Origin: Flavobacterium psychrophilum | GTDB lineage: Bacteria > Bacteroidota > Bacteroidia > Flavobacteriales > Flavobacteriaceae | Direction of reading: 5' to 3' | Assembly (NCBI GenBank): GCA_945874225.1 | Contig: CAMCFT010000013.1 | Coordinates: 30,753-94,752, forward strand | DNA length: 64,000 nt | Shown: piece by piece, positions 53,735-62,293 of the stretch | How positions within the stretch are numbered: the first letter of the stretch is position 1 | How the letters are laid out: the number at the start of each line of letters is the position of its first letter | Notes under the pieces: model-generated | Seen by the model: the letters and a program-made list of their open reading frames with translations, nothing else | Database searches by the model: none | What the model was told of the DNA's origin: nothing | Translations under genes and position numbers: made by a program

Positions 53735-54572
53735 AGTAATTTTAATTTTCGCATTTGCTTTAACAAGCAGTTTGACATTTGCACAAGATGCAACAGTAGC
53801 ACCAACTCCAGAAGCCGAAACTCCAGAGCCAAAATTCACTGCGGCCATAGATGTTGTATATCCTTATTTATGGAGAGGGATAAAATATAATGCCGACAGA
53901 GTAGCTTTCCAGCCTTATATGGCTTATTCTATTACCGACAAATTATCTGTAGGAGTGTGGGCAACAACCAATTTATCAAATGCTGCCGATGCTTACAACG
54001 AATTTGATTGGAATATTTCCTATCAGATAACTCCAATTATGAGTATAATGTTGAGCGATTATTATTGGCCAGCTACTAAAAAAGCTCACGAAGAGGATTC
54101 TTCTAATTCAAGAGATTCTTATTTTGATTATTCTGAAGGTTCAGCTCAGACTTTAGATCTTTCTATCTTATTTGATTTTTCTGAAAAAGGAGTTCCTTTG
54201 GATTTTCAATGGAATACGATTATTGGAGGGAATGATTATAATTATGATGCTGATGGTAATTCAACTACTAGAGCTTTTTCAAGTTATGCCGAGGTTGGAT
54301 ATACCTATTCCTTGGAAAAAGCAGGTGTTGATTTCAGACCTTTTGTAGGAGCAGCTGTAATCAATGGGAGCTATTATGGTACTGACGCAAATGGTGAAGC
54401 AGGGTTTACCTTCTCAAACGTAGGTTTGAATGTTGCCAAAGAATTTAAAATTACTGAAAACTACAGCTTGCCAGTTTTTATTAGATACACTAATAATGAT
54501 TATGGAGTTGTTGAAGACACAAAAACCGTTAGAAATTTCTTTTCTTGTGGTGTTACTTTTAATATCAAATAG
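53727..54572 (+). CDS. Outer-membrane protein, TorF/Gcw_chp-like
   Basis: A 281-residue protein. ATG 53727 gives a clean signal peptide (MKKVILIFAFALTSSLTFAQ); upstream in-frame ATGs belong to the tandem repeat. Body strands such as AIDVVYPYLWRGIKYNADR, SVGVWATTNLSN and ISYQITPIMSIMLSDYYWP fit the TorF/Gcw_chp family of small putative porins. Placed after the amine oxidase, it could bring the locus substrate through the outer membrane, but that is inferred. Confidence 0.68.
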   Translation: MKKVILIFAFALTSSLTFAQDATVAPTPEAETPEPKFTAAIDVVYPYLWRGIKYNADRVAFQPYMAYSITDKLSVGVWATTNLSNAADAYNEFDWNISYQITPIMSIMLSDYYWPATKKAHEEDSSNSRDSYFDYSEGSAQTLDLSILFDFSEKGVPLDFQWNTIIGGNDYNYDADGNSTTRAFSSYAEVGYTYSLEKAGVDFRPFVGAAVINGSYYGTDANGEAGFTFSNVGLNVAKEFKITENYSLPVFIRYTNNDYGVVEDTKTVRNFFSCGVTFNIK

Positions 54573-54631
54573 TTTCAGGTTCTGTAAAACTGACTCTTTG
54601 ACTTACGTATACCTTATGAATTATTCATAAT

Positions 54632-54660
54632 AAAAAAATCGCCCTAGGGCGATTTTTTTT
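54632..54660. terminator. Bidirectional terminator between porin-like gene and carbonic anhydrase
   Basis: A GC-rich stem ATCGCCC with GGGCGAT around TA is extended by A and T runs to about 12 bp. It lies between convergent genes. Confidence 0.9.
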
Positions 54661-54663
54661 ATT

Positions 54664-55299
54664 TTAGAATCTCAATTGATAAACTTCATCTAAATCCTTT
54701 TCTGAACTTATATTGACATTTAAATCAGTAACAAAACCTGAATTTAATCCGTAAACCCAGCCATGAAGTGTTAAATCTTGTCCGTTTTTCCATGCTGCTT
54801 GAACAATTGATGTTTTGGCTAAATCAAAAACTTGTTCTTTTACGTTAATTTCAACAAAAGTATTGAAGCGGTCTGTCTCATCAGTAATTGAATTTAAGTA
54901 CTCATCGTGTAATCGATAAACATCTTTTATATGTCGAATCCAGTTGTCAATGATGCCAATGGAGTCATTTCCCAATGCAGCTTTTACCCCACCACAACCA
55001 TAATGTCCACAAACTAGGACATGTTTTACTTTTAAAACATTTACGGCATAATCTAATACACTCAACATATTCATGTCAGTATGGACTACCATGTTGGCAA
55101 TATTTCTATGTACGAAAACTTCGCCAGGTTTGGCTCCAATTATTTCATTTGCTGGAACTCTACTGTCTGAACAGCCAATCCATAATAATGGAGGTGTTTG
55201 TCCTTTAGCTAAATCTTGAAAATAATTGGGGTCACTAGCCAAAGAGGTTTCTACCCATTTTTTATTGTTATCTAGTATTTTTTTATAAAAACCACTCAT
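54664..55299 (-). CDS. can: Beta-class carbonic anhydrase
   Basis: A 211-residue beta carbonic anhydrase. Zinc ligands Cys43 (IGCSDSRVPANEI, with the Asp45-Arg47 pair), His99 and Cys102 (CGHYGCGGVKAAL) are all present. It interconverts carbon dioxide and bicarbonate. It lies 83 bp after the SulP transporter gene on the same strand; the two are probably expressed together for bicarbonate supply. Confidence 0.95.
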   Translation of the reverse strand: MSGFYKKILDNNKKWVETSLASDPNYFQDLAKGQTPPLLWIGCSDSRVPANEIIGAKPGEVFVHRNIANMVVHTDMNMLSVLDYAVNVLKVKHVLVCGHYGCGGVKAALGNDSIGIIDNWIRHIKDVYRLHDEYLNSITDETDRFNTFVEINVKEQVFDLAKTSIVQAAWKNGQDLTLHGWVYGLNSGFVTDLNVNISSEKDLDEVYQLRF

Positions 55300-55382
55300 T
55301 TTTTTATTTTTTTAAATTTAAGAATATCTTTTTTGGTGCTTTTAAAACTATTAATAATTTAATAGATTTCGTTGTTGATTAT

Positions 55383-57038
55383 TTACTTTAAGAGATCTTC
55401 AGAAAGGATTTCTCTTTGCATTGTTTTTCTTTTTGCCGCATCATAATAATGCTCAAAAGTAACTTTGTTTGACGTTTCGTCACTGTTTTCTAACTGATAG
55501 GCTTCTTTAAATCCTCTAAGCTTCACTTTTATATTATCGTCTTTGGCTCTGGTAGTTTTAAATTCATGGATTAAATCCAAAATATCATGCGCTATATAGA
55601 CGGTGTCTTTTGCATCTATAATTACTTTTGAGTTTTCCGGAATATCATTTAAAGTAGATTTAATTGCGGCTTTATTCAAAAAAGATACTTCTTGCGCCAA
55701 ATCAATGTGAATGATATCACCATCAGCGTATTCTTGTTTTCTAAAACTGTAAGCTCTTTTTAGATTTCCTTTAAGGATAAAAATGATACTGATAATAATT
55801 CCTAGAGCAACTCCTTTCAGTAAATCCATAAATACAACGGCTAGCAATGTGGCAATAAAGGGAATGAACTGGTACTTTCCATTTTTCCAAAAATGCATGA
55901 ATGTTGCCGGTTTAGCTAATTTATATCCCACTAATAATAAGATTGCGGCTAATGTCGCCAACGGTATTTTATTCAAAATTGCCGGAATCGTTAGCACGCT
56001 CAACAATAATAAGATTCCATGTATAATGGCAGACATTTTAGATTTAGCACCGGCATTATTATTTGCTGAAGTACGAACCACCACAGATGTCATTGGTAAA
56101 CCGCCTAAAAGAGAACTGATTATGTTTCCAATTCCTTGAGCTTTCAGCTCCACATTTGTGTCTGTATAACGCTTGTGTACATCCATTCTGTCTGCTGCTT
56201 CAATACACAATAAAGTTTCTATTGAGGCTACAATGGCAATGGTTAAACCGATAGCCCAAACTTTAGGATTGGTAATACCCGAAAAATTGGGTGTTACAAT
56301 AATTTGTTTGAACTCCTCCAATGAGGAAGGAATTGGCAACGAAACCAAATGTTCTTTTCCAATGGCCAAGGAACTTCCTGATAATGTAAAAATTTCATTC
56401 AAGATTACTCCGAGGATTACTGCTACAAGTGCGCCTGGAATCAATTTTAATTTTTTTAGAAATGGAATCTTGTCCCACGCAACTAAAATAATCAAGGATA
56501 AAGCGGTAATGATTATTGCTCCTAATTGGACATAATTAATAATGCCTAATATTGACGAAAATGTATTACCGCCATCAGACTGTAAAAAGGATTGGTCTCC
56601 TTCAAAATCACTATCGTAACCAAAAGCATGGGGCAGCTGTTTTAGAATAATAATAATACCAATTCCTGCCAACATTCCTTCAATTACATTAGTTGGAAAA
56701 TAATTCGAAATACTACCAGCCTTAATAAATCCCAGCGCTAATTGGATTAATCCTGAAATAAAAACTGCTGTCAGGAAAATGTCAAAGGCTCCCAAATCAG
56801 TAATTGCAGTTAATACAATTGCGGTCAAACCTGCCGCTGGACCTGAGACGCTTATATGTGATTTACTTAAATAACCCACAACTATTCCTCCAATAATACC
56901 GGAAATAATCCCTGAAAACAATGGTGCCCCAGAGGCCATTGCAATGCCTAAACATAATGGGAGCGCCACCAAAAAAACCACTAAACCTGATGCAAAATCA
57001 GATTTAAGGTTGGCAAAAAGATTGATTTTTTTTGTCAT
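55383..57038 (-). CDS. SulP-family anion (probable bicarbonate) transporter with STAS domain
   Basis: A 551-residue membrane protein. SGLVVFLVALPLCLGIAMASGAPLFSGI near 17 is the SulP signature region, followed by SVSGPAAGLTA near 62. About 10-12 helices lead to a C-terminal STAS domain (from about 440: VIIDAKDTVYIAHDILDLI). SulP members move sulfate or bicarbonate. The adjacent carbonic anhydrase favours bicarbonate, as in BicA-type systems. Confidence 0.9.
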   Translation of the reverse strand: MTKKINLFANLKSDFASGLVVFLVALPLCLGIAMASGAPLFSGIISGIIGGIVVGYLSKSHISVSGPAAGLTAIVLTAITDLGAFDIFLTAVFISGLIQLALGFIKAGSISNYFPTNVIEGMLAGIGIIIILKQLPHAFGYDSDFEGDQSFLQSDGGNTFSSILGIINYVQLGAIIITALSLIILVAWDKIPFLKKLKLIPGALVAVILGVILNEIFTLSGSSLAIGKEHLVSLPIPSSLEEFKQIIVTPNFSGITNPKVWAIGLTIAIVASIETLLCIEAADRMDVHKRYTDTNVELKAQGIGNIISSLLGGLPMTSVVVRTSANNNAGAKSKMSAIIHGILLLLSVLTIPAILNKIPLATLAAILLLVGYKLAKPATFMHFWKNGKYQFIPFIATLLAVVFMDLLKGVALGIIISIIFILKGNLKRAYSFRKQEYADGDIIHIDLAQEVSFLNKAAIKSTLNDIPENSKVIIDAKDTVYIAHDILDLIHEFKTTRAKDDNIKVKLRGFKEAYQLENSDETSNKVTFEHYYDAAKRKTMQREILSEDLLK

Positions 57039-57126
57039 AATACCTTACTAAAAATTGAACACAAAGATTTTTGTCACATTTGATAAAATGTGAAAATTAG
57101 ATTTTAAAAATAAAATCAACAATGTA

Positions 57127-57408
57127 TTAAACTTGTTCTGGTGGGGGAATAAATATTTTGGAGGATATTTTATCGTGTTTTGATAAATTCTCGGAGAGTA
57201 TTAAACTACAATTCAATAGAGATATATTATCTGGAGCAGTGGCTAATTCAAAATTAAATATGGCTTTAATTTCATTTTGCGCTTTTTCCTCTTCTGAAAA
57301 ACTATAAAATATGGACATATCTGCATTTTTCTCAATTACACTAACAACAGTTGGAGTAATAAGAAAGGTAATAAAAACAAATAATAGTATTTGAGCGGTT
57401 AACTTCAT
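57127..57408 (-). CDS. Small membrane-anchored protein of unknown function
   Basis: A 93-residue protein with an N-terminal hydrophobic segment (LLFVFITFLITPTVVSV), then an acidic middle and the tail KIFIPPPEQV. No family is recognised. It lies upstream of the SulP gene on the same strand with an 88-bp gap. The regular start and membrane segment support a real gene, but coding status is less sure than for its neighbours. Confidence 0.55.
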   Translation of the reverse strand: MKLTAQILLFVFITFLITPTVVSVIEKNADMSIFYSFSEEEKAQNEIKAIFNFELATAPDNISLLNCSLILSENLSKHDKISSKIFIPPPEQV

Positions 57409-58090
57409 TGTTGCAAAATTAGAATTTAAGAAATGAAATCAAAGCGATTGGATTAAATTTAAAATAAAATTAACATCTACTTTTTTTGGGAAAATTGTTT
57501 AGGATTAAGGTATTTTTTTAATCTATGATTAGTTTAAATAAAAGCAACTGATTTTAAATTAAAATTATCAATTTCGATAGTGCGTGAAACTTGTCTCTTT
57601 GTGTTAATTATAATATTTTTTGTATCACTATAAATCACTTTTTAATAATTTATCAGTTAGTTTTTGCTTGTTCGTGTTTTGTCAATAAAATTTATTTAGT
57701 GTTCTTTTTATTGGGGGTAGTATTTATTTTTATTAAAAATATAGCTAATATTTTGATTTTATTAAGTTATTATTTCAAAATGCATAAAAAATATGGGGTA
57801 TGTTGAAAATTTAAAATATTAATATAATAAAATAATTTGATATAAATATGGATATTATATTTTTTGGCAACCAATTTTTGGTTATCGATAATTCTTTCGT
57901 AAATGAATCAAAAAAGACGTTTTAATATTTTTAAGTTTAACAAAAGGTAATAGATTTGCCTCAGGAAAAAGGGTTTTTTCAACACGAATTTAAGCCTATA
58001 AAATGATATTTTATTGTTTATTGAAAATACATTTAGTAGTAATAAATTTAAAAACAAACTAAACTAATTAATAATTAAACTAAGACTAAC
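57409..58090. other. Long AT-rich intergenic region upstream of porin gene
   Basis: No gene is supported. The one 71-codon frame here (57591-57806) has low-complexity hydrophobic composition and no context. The region presumably carries the promoter and a long leader of the porin gene at 58091. Confidence 0.5.
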
Positions 58091-59113
58091 ATGAAAAAAG
58101 TAACACTTATTTTAGCTTTGATGCTAACGAGCAGTATGGCATTTGCACAAGAAGCTGCAGAAAGCGCTCCAAAATCTACTCCATTAGAAATTTCAGGATC
58201 TGGAGATTTGTATTACAAGTATGATTTTTCTAAAACTGCAAACATTCCAACAAGTTTTGGATCAGATCAAAATTCTCTTTCTTTGGGTATGCTTGATATT
58301 GCTTTAAAGAAATCTGCTGGGAAAGCCTCTTTTGTAGGTGAAGTATCCTTTGGTCCAAGAGGACAATATCAATCCATTCCAAATGGTGATGGAACTGATT
58401 TAAATTCATTCCACATTCAAAATTTATATGCTACTTATGCTTTTACGGATAAATTTAGTATGACTGCTGGTTATATGGGAACTTTCGTAGGTTATGAAGT
58501 AATCTCTCCGGTAGCTAATTTCCACTACTCAACATCTTATTTGTTTACTTATGGGCCTTTCCAAAACGCAGGACTTAAAGCAAACTATAAAATATCAGAT
58601 AAATTTGGTGCAATGTTAGGTTTGTTTAACGATACTTGGAATTCATACAAAGCAGATCCAGTTAAAGGATTAAATGCTATAGGAGGTCAATTGTCATACG
58701 TATCTGGAGGAACTAGTGCTTACCTTAATTTTATGGACGGTTCTGTGAGTGGTACTATTTTTGATTTAACGGCTTCATTTCAACTTGCTGAAAAGTTTAA
58801 ATTGGGTTTAAATGCTGCTGATTTTTCAAATGAGGGTGACGTAGGTTATACAGGTGCAGCTTTATATCCATCATATGCGCTTACTGATGCATTTGCTTTA
58901 GGATTACGCGCTGAATATTTTAAATTTAAAAAAGGTTCAGGAGATAGAGATGTAACAGCTTTTACTTTATCAGGTAACTATAAAGTAGGCGGTTTCGCTA
59001 TTATTCCAGAGTTAAGACTTGATAGTGCTTCAGAAGATGTATTTGTTGATTCTGATATGGCTCCAACTAAATCTGCTTCTCAATTTCTTTTAGCAGTTGT
59101 TTACGGATTCTAA
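58091..59113 (+). CDS. Outer-membrane porin, OmpL-like beta-barrel type
   Basis: A 340-residue protein with signal peptide MKKVTLILALMLTSSMAFAQ. The barrel pattern runs from ISGSGDLYYKYDFS to a C-terminal Phe (LLAVVYGF). FHIQNLYATYAFTDKFSMTAGYMGTFVGYEVISP matches the OmpL-like porin-2 family. It is probably a diffusion channel, highly expressed judging by its long leader and strong terminator. Its signal peptide resembles that of the 53727 gene. Confidence 0.78.
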   Translation: MKKVTLILALMLTSSMAFAQEAAESAPKSTPLEISGSGDLYYKYDFSKTANIPTSFGSDQNSLSLGMLDIALKKSAGKASFVGEVSFGPRGQYQSIPNGDGTDLNSFHIQNLYATYAFTDKFSMTAGYMGTFVGYEVISPVANFHYSTSYLFTYGPFQNAGLKANYKISDKFGAMLGLFNDTWNSYKADPVKGLNAIGGQLSYVSGGTSAYLNFMDGSVSGTIFDLTASFQLAEKFKLGLNAADFSNEGDVGYTGAALYPSYALTDAFALGLRAEYFKFKKGSGDRDVTAFTLSGNYKVGGFAIIPELRLDSASEDVFVDSDMAPTKSASQFLLAVVYGF

Positions 59114-59150
59114 TCTGAGTATTCCATAATATTTAAAAATATTTTTTTTT

Positions 59151-59189
59151 ACTGCCAAGATGCTTTTTAGTGTTTTGGCAGTTTTTTTA
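59151..59189 (+). terminator. Terminator of the porin gene
   Basis: Stem ACTGCCAA with TTGGCAGT, followed by a T run, 38 bp after the stop codon. Confidence 0.8.
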
Positions 59190-59195
59190 TAAAAG

Positions 59196-59235
59196 AAAAT
59201 GGCTTTTTGAAAGTATCAAAAAGCCATTTTTTATT
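59196..59235 (-). terminator. Terminator of the amidase gene
   Basis: A perfect 15-bp stem, AAAATGGCTTTTTGA (59196-59210) with its complement at 59216-59230 around AAGTA, lies just past the stop of the minus-strand amidase gene. Confidence 0.82.
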
Positions 59236-59254
59236 TTAATTTCCCTAAAGAAAA

Positions 59255-60172
59255 CTATTGCTTCATATAAATATTATAAATAGTGTTGATGGTTTTTTCA
59301 TCTAAAACATTATCAACTTCAGTTTGAATGTAATGAAGCTTAAATGCTGAGATTGCCGAAGCAAGATTTTTAGTATTGTATCCAATGATTCGCAACCCTT
59401 GTTCCGCATTAAAGTTAACTGGTGCAAGTTCCAAAACTTGATCCGGCCAAATGCCAAAACCATTCATTGCCATAAGTTTCCAAGGGAATAACTTACTTGG
59501 ATCTGTTTTTCGACTTGGCGCAATGTCTGAATGACCAATTATGTTTTGAGTTGGAATATTATAATCCTTTTTAAGTTTTGTAAGCAAAGCTAAAAGGCTT
59601 ATGATTTGTTTATCAGAAAAAGGTTCGATACCATTATTATCCAATTCGATTCCTATTGATGCCGAATTAATATCAGTATTTTTACCCCAAGAAGCAGTTC
59701 CTCCATGCCAAGCCCGCAGGTAATCATTTACCATTTGAACCACTCTGCCATCATCAGCAATTACATAATGAGAACTTACCTGAGTTTTTGTAACCGTGAA
59801 GGTTTTTAATGTTTGTGCTAATGAATCTTGTGCAGTATGATGAATAATAATAAAATTTGGTTTTCTAAGATTGAAGTTTACAGCGCTAATCCATTCGGTA
59901 CTAATTCCGTTTTGTAATGCAATAGGAGCTTTTATGGATAAAGTATCCTTGTAAAGAATTAAAGGATCAACGGGAACTGGTTCAGGAGTAGGCAATATAG
60001 TTGTGCTGCTGGTTTCCAACTTTGCCGCTTCCATATTTGAAATCGTTTTTTTATAATTATGAAGTTGTTCTTTATATGATTTTTCGCTTGCCCTATAAGG
60101 ATTTGTAGAGCAGGAAGTCAAGATAATTGCTATTATCAGGAAATAAAAAAAGGATGTAGAAAAATGTTTCAT
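59255..60172 (-). CDS. N-acetylmuramoyl-L-alanine amidase lipoprotein (Amidase_2/AmpD fold)
   Basis: A 305-residue lipoprotein with lipobox IILTSC (Cys21). The amidase domain holds the zinc site: IIIHHTAQ near 111, AWHGGTASWG near 153 and GHSDIAPSRKTDPS near 213, containing the His ligands and the conserved Lys-Asp pair. It cleaves the bond between muramic acid and the stem peptide. The domain begins after a Pro-rich spacer, placing it on the periplasmic face of the outer membrane. Confidence 0.9.
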   Translation of the reverse strand: MKHFSTSFFYFLIIAIILTSCSTNPYRASEKSYKEQLHNYKKTISNMEAAKLETSSTTILPTPEPVPVDPLILYKDTLSIKAPIALQNGISTEWISAVNFNLRKPNFIIIHHTAQDSLAQTLKTFTVTKTQVSSHYVIADDGRVVQMVNDYLRAWHGGTASWGKNTDINSASIGIELDNNGIEPFSDKQIISLLALLTKLKKDYNIPTQNIIGHSDIAPSRKTDPSKLFPWKLMAMNGFGIWPDQVLELAPVNFNAEQGLRIIGYNTKNLASAISAFKLHYIQTEVDNVLDEKTINTIYNIYMKQ

Positions 60173-60208
60173 ACCGTTTGGTCGTAGGTTAACTTTATAA
60201 AAAAGTGA

Positions 60209-60694
60209 TTATTTCTTTTTCTTTTTTTCTTTAGATTTTTTAGGATTCTTTCGATCTTCTTTAAAAGCAAGGTATTTTTCTTTTTGATCTTTATTCAAAA
60301 AGTTTATAATCTGTCTGTCAGTATTTTCTGAAAGCGCTTGAAACTCTTTCATTTGTTCGTCTTGAGTAGAATCTTGTTTTAGAATTCTGCCTTGTGTGTT
60401 GAGACTTTCAATTAAAACATTTGATATGGCAATTACTTGAAGTTCGTCAAGTTCAACTGCAGGTTTCATTTCTTCCATGACTTTGGCAACGGTTACTTCA
60501 GCAGGGATTTCTTTTGGTTTTTCAGGTTCACTTCTTTGATTCATTCCGCCCATTTGGTTCATTCCTCCGCCGCTTCCATATCCATTTCCTCCATAACCAC
60601 CTCCACCGTAACCACTATTGCTATATTGTGCATATATTGTAGTAATGGATAATAGCATAAATACGCTTGCTAAAAATGTTTTTGTTGTTTTCAT
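60209..60694 (-). CDS. Secreted Gly-rich, Lys-tailed protein of unknown function
   Basis: A 161-residue protein with a signal peptide (LSITTIYAQ), a Gly/Tyr/Asn-rich stretch (GYGGGGYGGNGYGSGGG) and Met/Asn-Gln repeats. The C-terminal helical part has LNKDQKEKYLAFKEDRKN, reminiscent of Spy-like envelope proteins, and a run of Lys at the end. It lies 36 bp upstream of the amidase gene on the same strand, so the two may form an operon. Confidence 0.75.
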   Translation of the reverse strand: MKTTKTFLASVFMLLSITTIYAQYSNSGYGGGGYGGNGYGSGGGMNQMGGMNQRSEPEKPKEIPAEVTVAKVMEEMKPAVELDELQVIAISNVLIESLNTQGRILKQDSTQDEQMKEFQALSENTDRQIINFLNKDQKEKYLAFKEDRKNPKKSKEKKKKK

Positions 60695-60718
60695 ATTTAG
60701 TATATTAAAATTGTAAAT

Positions 60719-62020
60719 TTAAACAGGTTCTGCGAATAAATCAAACTCAGTGGCATCAGTAATTTTTACCAATACAAATTCGCCCGTTTTTACATAATGT
60801 TTTGAAGCATCAATAAGGACTTCATTATCAACATCTGGGCTATCAAATTCAGTTCTTCCCACAAAATGCTCGCCTTCTTTTCTGTCGATAATACAACGAA
60901 AGGTTTTGCCGATTTTTTCTTGGTTTAAATCCCATGAAATTTGAGATTGAATTTCCATAATTTCGTTGGCACGATCTTGTTTCACGTCTTCAGGAACATC
61001 ATCAACCAAATCATAAGCACCTGTATTTTCTTCATGAGAATAGGTAAAACAGCCCAAACGTTCGAACTTCATTTCCTGAACCCAATCTCTCAAAATTTCA
61101 AAATCTTCTTGAGTTTCGCCAGGATAACCCACAATTAATGTTGTCCTAATGGTCATTCCGGGAACAGCTTTGCGAAATTCTTGCAATAATTTAGTTGTTT
61201 TTTCTTTTGTCGTTCCGCGTTTCATAGATTTCAAAATAGAATCTGATATGTGTTGCAACGGAATATCGATATAATTGCAAATCTTTGGTTCGCGCTTCAT
61301 AATCTCTAAAACATCCATCGGGAAACCAGTAGGGAAGGCGTAATGCAAACGAATCCATTCTATGCCTTCCACTTTTACCAACGCTTCTAATAATTCGCCC
61401 AGATTACGTTTTTTGTAAATGTCTAAACCATAATAAGTCAAATCCTGAGCAATCAAAATCAATTCTTTCACGCCGTTTTTAGCCAAACCTTCGGTTTCTC
61501 TTACCAGTTTTTCGATGGTTTGCGAAACGTGTTTTCCTCTCATTAACGGAATGGCGCAAAAACTGCAAGGTCTGTCGCAACCTTCGGCAATTTTTAAATA
61601 AGCATAGTTTTTTGGAGTCGTAGTCAAACGTTCGCCAAGTAATTCGTGTTTATAATCGGCTCCCAAAGCTTTTAGTAATGCTGGCAATTCCGTTGTGCCA
61701 AAGAATTGGTCCACATTGGGTATTTCTTTTTCTAAATCAGGTCTGTAACGTTCAGATAAGCATCCGGTCACGAAAACTTTATCGACTAAACCTCGTTCCT
61801 TTTTGTCGGCATATTCCAGAATCATATTTATTGATTCGGCCTTGGCGTTATCAATAAACCCACAGGTATTGATCACAACGATGTTCCCTTCTTCTTCGTG
61901 AACAACGTCTTTTCCGCTAGCTTTTAGTTGCCCCATTAGGACTTCACTGTCATACACATTTTTCGAACACCCAAGAGTGATTACGTTGATTTTATTCTTT
62001 TTTAAAGACTTGGTTCTCAT
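60719..62020 (-). CDS. rimO: Ribosomal protein S12 methylthiotransferase RimO
   Basis: A 433-residue protein with the three RimO parts: the N-terminal UPF0004 domain (INVITLGCSKNVYDSEVLMG, with further Cys in INTCGFIDNAK and VTGCLSERY), the radical SAM motif AEGCDRPCSFCAIP (regular CX3CX2C), and a C-terminal TRAM domain (VGRTEFDSPDVDNEV). It adds a methylthio group to an Asp of ribosomal protein S12. Confidence 0.95.
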   Translation of the reverse strand: MRTKSLKKNKINVITLGCSKNVYDSEVLMGQLKASGKDVVHEEEGNIVVINTCGFIDNAKAESINMILEYADKKERGLVDKVFVTGCLSERYRPDLEKEIPNVDQFFGTTELPALLKALGADYKHELLGERLTTTPKNYAYLKIAEGCDRPCSFCAIPLMRGKHVSQTIEKLVRETEGLAKNGVKELILIAQDLTYYGLDIYKKRNLGELLEALVKVEGIEWIRLHYAFPTGFPMDVLEIMKREPKICNYIDIPLQHISDSILKSMKRGTTKEKTTKLLQEFRKAVPGMTIRTTLIVGYPGETQEDFEILRDWVQEMKFERLGCFTYSHEENTGAYDLVDDVPEDVKQDRANEIMEIQSQISWDLNQEKIGKTFRCIIDRKEGEHFVGRTEFDSPDVDNEVLIDASKHYVKTGEFVLVKITDATEFDLFAEPV

Positions 62021-62107
62021 AGATTTATAATCCCTATATTTTGGGAAGTTGGCAAAATTACGATTTTTATTTTAAGGAGCATAAAGCTTTGCTTATTTAT
62101 AAACCTT

Positions 62108-62171
62108 TAGTCCCGCTATTCATTGCAATCCATTCGCCGCGGCGAATGGGATTTCCATTTCTATCGGGGCT
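62108..62171. repeat. GC-rich palindromic intergenic element
   Basis: CCATTCGCCGCGGCGAATGG (62130-62149) is a perfect 20-bp palindrome inside flanks CCCGCTATT and CTATCGGGG. The element is far more GC-rich than its surroundings. It appears to be a dispersed flavobacterial repeat. Confidence 0.7.
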
Positions 62172-62293
62172 ATTTTATGACTTTTAGAATTTTTAATTAC
62201 ATTTTCAAAAGAAAAACCACTTTAGATCAAAATCAAAAGCGGTTTAATCTTTTTTTTTAAGTTTCAATAACTCCTCCTTTTGGGGTGGGGGCT

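Noticed and set aside
57591..57806. 71-codon open frame rich in Ile, Leu, Phe and Cys
   Set aside because: AT-rich sequence gives hydrophobic low-complexity translation by chance; no start context or neighbour support. A small membrane protein cannot be fully excluded.
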